Below are positions 35,453-43,758 of a stretch of DNA of 64,000 nucleotides, piece by piece (positions within the stretch are counted from its first letter, which is position 1; the number at the start of each line of letters is the position of its first letter). The position numbers and the translations under genes are program-made. Origin of the DNA: Streptomyces griseus (lineage in GTDB: Bacteria > Actinomycetota > Actinomycetes > Streptomycetales > Streptomycetaceae); assembly GCF_900460065.1 (NCBI RefSeq), contig NZ_UAVD01000052.1, positions 62,001 to 126,000 on the forward strand, written 5' to 3'. Under the pieces are notes generated by a model that saw only the letters and a program-made list of their open reading frames with translations, was not told where the DNA came from and searched no databases.

Positions 35453-36568
35453 GTGGAAGTCTCCTGCCCCCCGCGTGCCCTGGTTCAGGTGCCACCTGTT
35501 GCCGGAGAGCTGACCAGTTCCTGGAGCCGGCGGCTCGCCCTGGGCTACGGCATGCCTGTTCAGGACTTGGTCCGCGGTGTCATCTCCAGGCCGGAGGGCA
35601 CCCGGATCACCGGTGCAGCGCGCAGCGGCCGGGAGCTGTACCTCAACGGGCCGGCGCGCGCAGCATTCGCCCGTTTCAGCGGTATCCCGCTCAATGAGCT
35701 CGCCGCCCGGCTTCCCGGGTTTGCCTTCTCGCACGAGAGGCTCGAGGAGGACGCTGTGGCCCGGGCTGCGTGGTGGGCGCCCCGGAAGGCTTGGGTGGCG
35801 GCCTGCCCGCCGTGTTCCGGCCGCTCCTGGTCGCGTCACCAGCCTGTCCTGGTCTACCCGGAAGCGGCCGGTCATGTCTGCCAGCGTCATCACCGGTGGC
35901 TGCTCGCCAACTGCCAGCAGGCGTCCGCGATCGATCTTCGGCCTCTGCCCGAGGTTCTTCTGGCCCACCGGCGGCACGCGGCCCTGGTGCGCTCTCACCC
36001 TGAAGCGCGGGCAGTGATGAAACTTGCTGCGGCGGCCGTGTGGTCGTGGCAGGTACAGGGCTGGCAGCAGAAGGCCGGATGGCACTCCCCCACCAGCCTC
36101 CTGGCTTCACTGACGGGTTGTGCACCGTCCGCCGTCGCTGCTCACACGCTGATCGCCTATCCCGATACGGTCACCGTCGCCCGGCTCCTGGCGGATCAGA
36201 GCTGGCAGGCGCGTCTACGGGAGACGGCCACAGCGTCGGGGACACCGGCCGCGACGCAGGTGCTACTGGAGGAGGTCGGCCGCCGCACGCGTCGCCTGTG
36301 GCTAGGTGACTGGATGGCGGCCTGTTCCCGGGCCGGGAGCCGGCCGGGAGTGGGCGCCGGCAACGTACTGGAGCAGTGGGTAGCGCGCCTGAGCGGAGCG
36401 GACGGCGCGGGGCACCGTGCTGGTGAGGGCTTGTGGGCGGTTCCCCGCCCGGCGCGGCGCCCGGTGGGGTACGGCGAGCGCACCAGCTACCTCATTGAAT
36501 CAAGTTCCCGTGAAGCCAACGAGGAAGCCGGCAGAGCATTTCTGACTGGTGGGTGGGAGCCCACTTGA
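35453..36568 (+). CDS. tniQ: TniQ/TnsD-family target selector
   Basis: A 371-residue TniQ-type protein. It opens with the family pattern SSWSRRLALGYGMPVQDLV and has a zinc finger CPPCSGRSW...GHVCQRHHRWLL (CxxC...CxxH), followed by helical repeats. TniQ proteins bind the target DNA or an RNA-guided complex and recruit TnsC. No cas genes are nearby, so selection is probably by direct DNA binding. GTG 35453 has AAGGAA seven bases upstream. The long open frame before it has no site and is antisense-like. Confidence 0.75.
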   Translation: MEVSCPPRALVQVPPVAGELTSSWSRRLALGYGMPVQDLVRGVISRPEGTRITGAARSGRELYLNGPARAAFARFSGIPLNELAARLPGFAFSHERLEEDAVARAAWWAPRKAWVAACPPCSGRSWSRHQPVLVYPEAAGHVCQRHHRWLLANCQQASAIDLRPLPEVLLAHRRHAALVRSHPEARAVMKLAAAAVWSWQVQGWQQKAGWHSPTSLLASLTGCAPSAVAAHTLIAYPDTVTVARLLADQSWQARLRETATASGTPAATQVLLEEVGRRTRRLWLGDWMAACSRAGSRPGVGAGNVLEQWVARLSGADGAGHRAGEGLWAVPRPARRPVGYGERTSYLIESSSREANEEAGRAFLTGGWEPT

Positions 36569-36827
36569 TCAGTCCGCTCATCGAGATCGGCGTCATGCCC
36601 GCGAGCCTCCTGGTGCAGCCGGCTCGGCCGCCGTCCCCATCTGTTTGGCGGACTCATGAGGTGGCCCGGGCCCGTAGCCCTCCTCCACTCATCACGCCCC
36701 CGTTCCACAGCGTTTCCATGCTTTCCATCAGATTCAGGAGAGACATCGTGTCCTTGCATTTCCTCACTATCGAACCGCCTGTCGCAGTACCGGTGCGAGC
36801 CGACGCTGTCACAACCACCGGTCCCTC

Positions 36828-38012
36828 ATGCTGATCTCGCCACAGGAGGCACGCCGGATCCTGACGGAGCGAACCGCCAACTGTCTGGTGCGCGTGGCCC
36901 CGGATCTCAATCTGTCGCGGTATGCGTTCCAGAGCAGTAACCATGTGGTGATCGGTGACACAGCTGTACGCGGCTACAAGCACAAGCAACGCTGGCGGCT
37001 GGACCTCCGTGAGATCGAGCGAGCGGCCCACCAGTTGGCCAGCCTCGACGTCGATCTGGAAGACCTGGTCACAGCCTGCCCCGGACCTGCGGCCGGAGCA
37101 TCGTGGCGCTCGCGCATCGCCTCCTGGATGGACCAAGCCGCATACGTGGAACAGGCCGAGAGGGGCTGTTCCTGCGAGGGTTCCGGCCGGTGTGATCTCA
37201 GCGAATCGAACGCGGAAGGACTCGGCTGCGGACTGACGTGGGAAGGGTTCGCGGAACGCTGCGGTCACCACGTCATCGCCGGAACGAATCCGCTGCACTT
37301 GCTCACCTGGTCCGGCAGACAGTGGATGGTGCCCGCAGCCTACGCGGCTCTGCTGGACCGTTCGGAGAAGCTTGAACGGCAACTGGCTGGCCAAGCAAGC
37401 CTGTGCAGCGGCTGTGGGATCGAAGTGGATGTCTGGGAGCATCGCACCTCCAGCGCAACGGGGTTCACCACGCTGTGCACTTCGTGCGCGGCCGCAACTG
37501 CTCGCCCGTACCCGGGCCACCTCGCCGGCGTCGTCTACGCCTCGCTGTCGAAAAGGTCCAACGCCGATGCGTTCTTGTGCTGTGTGTGCCCGGCACCGCG
37601 GCGAGCCCTGTACTGGGACCACTGTCATGAACACGGTTTTGTCCGTGGGCCGGTATGCGCCAGCTGCAACACGACGGAAGCTGGGGGCTGGAGCTTCACC
37701 GACCGCCCCCATGGAGTACGACACCTTCTCCGCTGTGCCGGCTGTAGCCGGACAGGCACCTTGCCTCCCCACCACCACGCGCGGGCCATCCGGAACATGA
37801 TCGACTTCGAACCGCACCCGGACTGCGGCCAGGTACCCCGGCCTCGGTGGGGACGCATCCAGGAGGACGGCTCAGTGAGGTTCGAACTCGACTGCTGCCA
37901 AGACAGATCGCTGCCTGCGGCCGAGGGCTTGTCCTTCGTCGTGCCCGCCCAACGCGTCCAGAGCCTGCTACGGAGCCTCATCGAAGGCGCGTCGGAAGAC
38001 CCGCCCGCCTGA
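36828..38012 (+). CDS. Endonuclease VII-like HNH protein
   Basis: A 394-residue protein. Residues ~200-285 form a recombination endonuclease VII-type zinc/HNH domain: FLCCVCPAPRRALYWDHCHE, then GFVRGPVCASCNTTEAG (CxxC, H..H, CxxC). An earlier Cys pair (CSGCGIEVDVWE) may bind a second zinc. T4 endonuclease VII resolves branched DNA. The first 180 residues are unfamiliar. It follows tniQ after 259 bases, same strand, and could process transposition joints or be cargo with a defence role. Confidence 0.75.
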   Translation: MLISPQEARRILTERTANCLVRVAPDLNLSRYAFQSSNHVVIGDTAVRGYKHKQRWRLDLREIERAAHQLASLDVDLEDLVTACPGPAAGASWRSRIASWMDQAAYVEQAERGCSCEGSGRCDLSESNAEGLGCGLTWEGFAERCGHHVIAGTNPLHLLTWSGRQWMVPAAYAALLDRSEKLERQLAGQASLCSGCGIEVDVWEHRTSSATGFTTLCTSCAAATARPYPGHLAGVVYASLSKRSNADAFLCCVCPAPRRALYWDHCHEHGFVRGPVCASCNTTEAGGWSFTDRPHGVRHLLRCAGCSRTGTLPPHHHARAIRNMIDFEPHPDCGQVPRPRWGRIQEDGSVRFELDCCQDRSLPAAEGLSFVVPAQRVQSLLRSLIEGASEDPPA

Positions 38013-38239
38013 CTTCGCAGCCCAGCAGTCTGTCGCCCCCGGCCATACCAAGCGATCGGCCGCATCCTTCCCCTTGGGCGGCGGGCTCTGCATGAGCCAG
38101 CTGCGGGCGAGACCCCGCAGGGCACACACATATGCGCCGTACAAGCACGGCCCACAACACTTCCCGGGCCGCACAGAAACGAGCCTTTCGTGATCACCCA
38201 CTCTTCGCTTCCACTCGCGCCGCACGGGGCGGTGCTGGG

Positions 38240-39232
38240 ATGAGCCTCACCAGCAATCTCGCAACCGTCCACTCCCCCATCTCCCGGTTTCTGAGCCTGG
38301 AACTACCCGCGGTTGCTTGTCTGATCGGCGACCTCCGATCCCGCCTGCCGCTGTGTCCGGACACCGTCAGCCCTTCTCCGCCAGGCCCCTTCAGCTACGG
38401 CACCCTGGGGCAGGCCATCGATCTGCGACTGCGGATCGCGTTCGGCACACCTGTGGGATCGGCGCTGACGTCCGGTGTCACGCTCACGGCCATGGATATG
38501 ACCGAGGCCAGATCTCCTGAGGCAGGCCGGGCCGTCGCCGAAGCAGGGCAGGAACTTCTCCGGCTGCTCGAAGCACAACGTCCGGCCTCCCCCGGTGCGA
38601 TGCTGCACGAGCCCGCCGACGAGGATCATCTCGCCCGCATGTGCTTCACTGCCGGCTGGTTCGAAGAGGTCTACCGCAGTGCGCTGCACGCCGGCAGCCC
38701 TCTCCTGCAAGCCGACCTCTCGCGCGGACTCGACGGTCTGCTCAACCAGGTCCCGGGCTACGTGCCCGGTGACATCACCGCGATGGCCTCCCTCGCCGAC
38801 CGCCCCGAAGCCCTGCAGTGGGTCCTCCGGCTTCCCGCCGAGCAGCGTCTGTGCGGTCCCGTCTTCGCCGGCAGCGGCCATGTCGGCGGTGCGGACGCCG
38901 ACTTTATCGCGTCGGGCCACCTCATCGACTGCAAGGCCACGATTCATCCCAAGCGGATCGGTAGGCCGCAGCTCTACCAGCTCGCGGGATATCTGCTCCT
39001 TGACTACGACGACAGCTTCAAGGTCGATCAGGTCAGTCTGTACCTGGCCCGCCAGGGCAGACTGATCGGCTGGAGCACCGAGGAGTTTCTGCGTCTCCTG
39101 GGAGCTCGCCGCTCACTACCCGAGCTGCGGGAAGCATGTCGGCGAGCGTTGTCGGTTCCTGATGAGGCCCCGCCGTCGGTGATGCCGCGCCAGCTCCGGG
39201 GTGAACAGGACACACTGTTCACCGATCTCTGA
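38240..39232 (+). CDS. PD-(D/E)XK-fold nuclease
   Basis: A 330-residue protein. The likely active site is GGADADFIASGHLIDCKA (D219/D221, then D230-x-K232), followed by the helix QLYQLAGYLLLDYDD, which fits motif IV of restriction-enzyme-like folds. The N-terminal half is helical (GTLGQAIDLRLRIAFGTPVG). ATG 38240 has a G-rich site. It follows the endonuclease VII-like gene and ends at a strong hairpin, closing this block. A heavily damaged paralogue lies at 53660-54300, so the gene family travels within this region. Confidence 0.7.
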   Translation: MSLTSNLATVHSPISRFLSLELPAVACLIGDLRSRLPLCPDTVSPSPPGPFSYGTLGQAIDLRLRIAFGTPVGSALTSGVTLTAMDMTEARSPEAGRAVAEAGQELLRLLEAQRPASPGAMLHEPADEDHLARMCFTAGWFEEVYRSALHAGSPLLQADLSRGLDGLLNQVPGYVPGDITAMASLADRPEALQWVLRLPAEQRLCGPVFAGSGHVGGADADFIASGHLIDCKATIHPKRIGRPQLYQLAGYLLLDYDDSFKVDQVSLYLARQGRLIGWSTEEFLRLLGARRSLPELREACRRALSVPDEAPPSVMPRQLRGEQDTLFTDL

Positions 39233-39247
39233 CACAGCCGAGCCCCG

Positions 39248-39277
39248 TATCAGGCCCGCCAGTCGACGGGCCTGATA
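39248..39277 (+). terminator. Perfect 11-bp hairpin terminator
   Basis: TATCAGGCCCG and CGGGCCTGATA enclose an 8-base loop 16 bases after the PD-(D/E)XK stop. It separates the Tn7-like block from the next operon. Confidence 0.8.
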
Positions 39278-39653
39278 TGCGATGCCGTCCTCACCTACGA
39301 GTCGGGGAGACCCGAACCGTGGTAGGAGCTTCGCTCTCCGTTGGCTGACTGAGTGGACTGGGTTCGTGCCGGTGGCGCGGGAACTTTTCAGCCTCTCCGC
39401 CTGCAACTGCACCTCTCCTCGTGTCTTGAGTGAACCCCGACGAATGCAGCCCCGCAGGGCGGGTGCGCTGGGGAACGTCACCTTTTCGCGAGAATCGATC
39501 TTGAGAGTGTTCGTATCGGGTTCGATTTTTTCGGGATGGCGGGGTTTCGGTCATCCCTTCTGATTCTTGTGCCGTGCGGCTCCACGGCGGCCATACTCTG
39601 CGAGGTGTGAGCATCAGGGGGTATTTCGGTGTGCTCCAGGGGAGGGGCTTGAT
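39278..39653. other. Promoter region of the next operon
   Basis: 376 bases without a supported gene. The GC content drops around 39490-39640, where a promoter for the five-gene run could lie. The final bases contain GGAGGGG for the TTG start at 39654. Confidence 0.4.
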
Positions 39654-40196
39654 TTGAGTGACGCGTTCACATTTCCTGTGCTGGCGGCATCCGCGCTGAC
39701 GCAGGCTTTCGGTTTTCTCTACGCGCGGGCCGGTGCGGTTCTGGACCGACGGTCCCTGCGGCGTGAGGAGGCGGGGCCCGGTGGGCTGGAAGCAGCTCCT
39801 GCGGTGGTGGTCGGTGAACCTGGGCCGCCTGTCTTTGATGCTGTGGCGTTGACGCCGGAGCGTGTGCAGCGGATCGAGTCTCTGCTGGGAGTCCTGGGCG
39901 TCTATCACGATCACAGGGAGCTGATCAGGTCTGATGACGATCGGCTGCGTTATAGCCTTGGTGGGTTGCGCGCCGCTCTGGAGGAAGTCGAGGGGCAGAG
40001 GCTGACGTTCACCGGGGAGGACAGGCCGGCAAGCGGGGTCCGCATCGAGCAGGTACTCGATGAGGTTCACGGCAGGGCTGCAGCGCTGAAGGTACGCCGT
40101 GTCGCTGATTCGGCGGATGTCAGCGTGCGGCAGAGGGCGGGAACCGTCCGCGAGGGTGCGGAGATCATCGGTGCTGAGATCGATGAAATTCGCTGA
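39654..40196 (+). CDS. Small membrane-anchored protein, first gene of the unknown operon
   Basis: About 180 residues. One hydrophobic helix near the N-terminus (FTFPVLAASALTQAFGFLYA) is followed by a cytoplasmic helical part (VQRIESLLGVLGVYHDHREL, LRAALEEVEGQRLTFTGEDR). The TTG at 39654 is chosen because GGAGGGG lies six bases upstream; no ATG or GTG fits. No family is recognised. It heads the run 39654-47526 and may bring the following ATPase or helicase to the membrane. Confidence 0.55.
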   Translation: MSDAFTFPVLAASALTQAFGFLYARAGAVLDRRSLRREEAGPGGLEAAPAVVVGEPGPPVFDAVALTPERVQRIESLLGVLGVYHDHRELIRSDDDRLRYSLGGLRAALEEVEGQRLTFTGEDRPASGVRIEQVLDEVHGRAAALKVRRVADSADVSVRQRAGTVREGAEIIGAEIDEIR

Positions 40197-40253
40197 CGGT
40201 TCGGTACAGGTAGCCCGCGTCCGCAGCAAGGTGTATTGACGGAGAGTTTCTTC

Positions 40254-42548
40254 ATGACTTTCGCTGAGCCCGGAGAAGACTTACCCCTGCCATTTTCTGG
40301 CGCACCTTCTGGTGCGGAGAACCATGAAAGCGGAATGCGGCGGGAAGTTGTGACCGGCCGTGGAGACGGTGCGGTTCCAGGCCCTGCGGCGTATCCGGGG
40401 TTGCCGCTGGGGGGCATCGATGCCGGCGGTGGCTTCGATCCTGGTGCGAGGCAGGCGCTGGCCCTGGCCAGGGCAGTCGCGGATCTCCGGCAGGAGGCCC
40501 TGTTCAACTTCGGTGAGATGACCGGGGTGAAGCTGACAGCGGTCCTGGAGCAGATGCTGGAGCACTCCGAGCTGCCTGATGCCTATCTGGACACGGTTCG
40601 GGCCGTGTTCGCACCGCCAGAAGGCTACGCGGCGGCTTTGAGGCAGCTCATGGAGCCGGGGGCGGTCGTCGTGCTCCTGCGTGAGCCCGGTGCGGGCCGT
40701 TCGTTCGCGGCACAGGCACTGCTCGCTGATCTGCGTCAGCGCACAGGGGCGAGAGTCGGGCCGCTGAGTTTCGGGGGCGGTAGCCGGTTCCCGGTGCGTC
40801 GGCTGCCGCTGGAAGAGAACGTTGCGTATTTGCTGGAACTGCCCGCGGACGAGGAAAAGTTCGAGGTCGCAGAGGACTTCGGTGCGGTGTTGGGCAGGAT
40901 TCAGTACACCCTGGGCAAGCGGAACTCGCGTCTGGTCGTTCTCACGGCACCGGAGCAGTGGGCGAGGATCTGTCGGGGTGCGCCACCCGGCGTGGTGCCC
41001 CTGCTGGGGCAGCCCGATCCTGCAAAGATCGCCGTTGCATGGCTTCGTGCCGAGGCTCCTGAGCTGGACGCCTCCAAGTGGGTGCAGGACGACCGGATCG
41101 CGGGCCTTCTGCGTAACCAGGCTCCCGGCGATGTCCTGCAGGTAGTCAGCCTGATTATCAACGCCACCAGGGGCCGGCGCCGGAGCACCTCGACGAGCGC
41201 GACCACCGATGCGTTCACTCAGCAGGTCCTGGATGTCGTGGCGGCTCGCAACAACTGGCGTTCCAGTCTATTGCAGTGGCACAGCAAGGAGGGCAGGACC
41301 AGTTTCCAGCGGAACTTCCTGCTGGTAGCGGCCATGTTCAGGAACGCGCCGGTAGCGCACGTATACGCACAGACTGCGGAGTTGTCGGAGCAGCTCAGCA
41401 AGCGGGAGGCGGTGGCTCTGGAAGGGCAGGGTTCGCCCGGCGTGATCGAGATGGTCGATTCGATCGATGCGGAGCTGGCTGCGGACGACACGGTCCAGTT
41501 CTCCAAGCCCGGCTGGGACGACGCGGTACTCAACTACTTCTGGGTCGACCGGCCCATGGCGCGCACAGAGTTTCTCGCCTGGATGGCGAAGGCTCCGCTC
41601 GCCAGGACGACGAAATTCCTGGAGACGTTCACTCCGGAGGACCGCCTTCTGCTCGCCAACCGGGTCGGCGCGTTCGCCGTGCGGTGGGCTGTGCGGCACG
41701 GAAAGGCCAATCCATTGGAAGACGTCGTTATCGCATGGCGCAAGGACGACGCGCTGTGGGCGGCAGCGGTCGACCTCATCTCCGCGGCGGCGCTGCACCC
41801 GACCATGAGCCGTTTTGTGCATGCCGTGTTGTTGCGCTGGTCGAAGAACGCCGGCGCGGACAGGGCAGCGCTGCAGAAGATCTCCGTGGAGGTCTGTGCC
41901 GGCGAGTTCGGCCGTCGGCACACGGGCAAAGCGCTGCGGCGGCTTCGCCATGCCGCCGAGACCGTGCACGATGACGTACAGACCTCGTTGTACGAGGCGG
42001 TCCGGAACCTGTGGGCGGACGCATCGGCCCGTCCGACGCTGTTCAGCTCCGTGGTGGAGTGGTGCTCGGCGGACCCGTCACGGGCCGAGGCCGGCCGTCG
42101 TTCCTTTCTGGCTCTGGCGACACTGCTCTCAAAGGAGGACCGCGGCTTGCCGGTGCTGTTGAGCACCGGCGAGGACCAGCCGGACTTCCCGACGGCGGAT
42201 TTGATCTCCGGATGGCGCACCTTGCTGGACTCAGGCTCGGTGGCCGACGACAGCGCGCGGGCGGTCGGACTCTGGATGGACGCAGCGGTGGAGTACCCGG
42301 ACCAGCGGCCGGTCGTGTTCAACGTGCTGCGCGGCGCGGTGGACACCGCAGGGCGGGCAGGCGGCAGCCATCCACGCCACCGGCTACGTGACCTTCTGTA
42401 CCTGTGGCAGCCCGTCCCCGCTGTCGATGCCGATCCAGAACGGGTCCGGCTGCGTCACGAACTGGTCGACCTCCTGGATCACGACCGCAGCCGATCAGTG
42501 GCCCTGTACCGGCCCGTGCGCATGGGCCGTGGTGGACCGACGCCATGA
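40254..42548 (+). CDS. Large P-loop protein with degenerate Walker A
   Basis: A 764-residue protein. A P-loop NTPase-like region runs from about residue 130 to 310: REPGAGRSFAAQALLADLRQ has arginine where Walker A needs lysine, and NSRLVVLTAPEQW sits at the Walker B place. The remaining ~450 residues are helical, like STAND or helical-repeat sensors, with no known domain. ATG 40254 has GGAGAG seven bases upstream; a TTG at 40236 is possible. It overlaps the next gene by ATGA. ATP binding without hydrolysis, or a purely structural role, is possible. Confidence 0.6.
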   Translation: MTFAEPGEDLPLPFSGAPSGAENHESGMRREVVTGRGDGAVPGPAAYPGLPLGGIDAGGGFDPGARQALALARAVADLRQEALFNFGEMTGVKLTAVLEQMLEHSELPDAYLDTVRAVFAPPEGYAAALRQLMEPGAVVVLLREPGAGRSFAAQALLADLRQRTGARVGPLSFGGGSRFPVRRLPLEENVAYLLELPADEEKFEVAEDFGAVLGRIQYTLGKRNSRLVVLTAPEQWARICRGAPPGVVPLLGQPDPAKIAVAWLRAEAPELDASKWVQDDRIAGLLRNQAPGDVLQVVSLIINATRGRRRSTSTSATTDAFTQQVLDVVAARNNWRSSLLQWHSKEGRTSFQRNFLLVAAMFRNAPVAHVYAQTAELSEQLSKREAVALEGQGSPGVIEMVDSIDAELAADDTVQFSKPGWDDAVLNYFWVDRPMARTEFLAWMAKAPLARTTKFLETFTPEDRLLLANRVGAFAVRWAVRHGKANPLEDVVIAWRKDDALWAAAVDLISAAALHPTMSRFVHAVLLRWSKNAGADRAALQKISVEVCAGEFGRRHTGKALRRLRHAAETVHDDVQTSLYEAVRNLWADASARPTLFSSVVEWCSADPSRAEAGRRSFLALATLLSKEDRGLPVLLSTGEDQPDFPTADLISGWRTLLDSGSVADDSARAVGLWMDAAVEYPDQRPVVFNVLRGAVDTAGRAGGSHPRHRLRDLLYLWQPVPAVDADPERVRLRHELVDLLDHDRSRSVALYRPVRMGRGGPTP

Positions 42549-43279
42549 GCTGGCTCAGATGGGGGCTTCGCGACCAGCAGCCGGAGCTGTTCGAGGACCA
42601 GGTAACCAGCTCGCAGTCGGGTCTGGACTTCACCATGGCGTTTCGCACCGAGTGGCGTGCTCCTCGCTCGACGCCCGTGCCGCGTCTTCCGTCCGGGGAG
42701 GCCAGCCGCACCGTTCGGGTACTGGCCGAACAGGTCGCAGCGCGGCACACGGTGCTGCGGCCGACCGCAGCGGAGCAGGAAATCAACCGTCTGCTCGCAC
42801 GCTCGCTGCCGCTACGGACAGATGAACTCGAGGTCAGCTGGGCGTGCGTCAGTGTGTCGGTCGCTGTGGAGGTCCGCACGTACGCGGAGCAGATCGCCCA
42901 GGCCCGCCGGGAACTGGAACTCGATGCGCTGGCCCAGCGCCAGGTACAGGCACGCATGAGGTTCATGCACGAGGAAATCCTCCGCACCCCTGCCTCGGCC
43001 CGGATCTATCTGATGCTCGAGAACTCTGCCCGTCTGGGTGTGCTGCCGCCCGGGCTGGACGTGGACGGGGTGGTGCAGGAGATCCAGAGGTGGAACCCGC
43101 AGTCGCGGTGGGTCGTGGTCGCGCAGCTCGTCCACACCTTCATCGACCGCCTCTCCGAACCGGATGCCGACGCTCTGCTGGTCACGCTGCGCTCGCTGTT
43201 CCACGACTTCGGAGAACCGGATCTGGCTGCCCAGGTCCCTGCTCCGGCGACACCGCCCTCGCAGGCCCCCGGCTCTTGA
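42545..43279 (+). CDS. Unknown protein of the five-gene operon
   Basis: A 244-residue protein starting MSWLRWGLRDQQPELFEDQV. The middle reads like a stomatin-type or coiled segment: VSWACVSVSVAVEVRTYAEQ, then a charged helix ARRELELDALAQRQVQARMR. The C-terminus is helical. No catalytic motif is seen. Translation is coupled to the P-loop protein through ATGA. It may be a structural partner of that protein. Confidence 0.55.
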   Translation: MSWLRWGLRDQQPELFEDQVTSSQSGLDFTMAFRTEWRAPRSTPVPRLPSGEASRTVRVLAEQVAARHTVLRPTAAEQEINRLLARSLPLRTDELEVSWACVSVSVAVEVRTYAEQIAQARRELELDALAQRQVQARMRFMHEEILRTPASARIYLMLENSARLGVLPPGLDVDGVVQEIQRWNPQSRWVVVAQLVHTFIDRLSEPDADALLVTLRSLFHDFGEPDLAAQVPAPATPPSQAPGS

Positions 43280-43298
43280 GACATACGGAGACGTGCTG

Positions 43299-43517
43299 AT
43301 GAAGCTGCCCCTCTTACGCGCTGTGCTGGCGCCGCGGACCAGCTGGCAGGCCTGGCGCGTTGTTCGGGCCAGCGGTGGCACAGTGTCGTTCGATGCCGCC
43401 TGGCGCTCGGCCCGGGTCCAGCTCCACCCTGACGAGGCCGGGTATCGAGCGGCCGGACACGACAGCCCCCAACCGCCGACAGAGGACGCTGCGGACAAGC
43501 CGACCACCACGGCATAG
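43299..43517 (+). CDS. Small basic protein of the five-gene operon
   Basis: A 72-residue protein (MKLPLLRAVLAPRTSWQAWR...) with a basic, Trp-containing first half and a Pro/Thr-rich tail. ATG 43299 follows GGAG at about eight bases and lies 20 bases after the preceding stop. It is too short to classify. It is kept because of its position and ribosome site. Confidence 0.45.
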   Translation: MKLPLLRAVLAPRTSWQAWRVVRASGGTVSFDAAWRSARVQLHPDEAGYRAAGHDSPQPPTEDAADKPTTTA

Positions 43518-43758
43518 AGGAGGCGGGCAAGCATGCGCGCCCTTCCCCGGTCGCGCAGACACAGGAAAGGCGGCGTTCTTGAGCCGTCGGCTGCGACTTT
43601 TGGTCGTCAGCCAAATGCCAGTTGGTGCGTGTCTGCTTCGGGAACACGGTCGGGCGTCGGCGTATGCCGCCTCCCGCCATCCGTGCGGTGTGCTGTCTGT
43701 GCTGGTGTCTAAGCTGAGCGTCATCACAGATGAACGCGCGTTGTTGGGGAGACGAGCG

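Noticed and set aside
43360..43758. 133-codon N-terminal extension of the helicase-nuclease
   Set aside because: Overlaps the 72-residue gene, is Arg/Pro-rich and antisense-like, and the conserved domain starts at 43759 after a good ribosome site.
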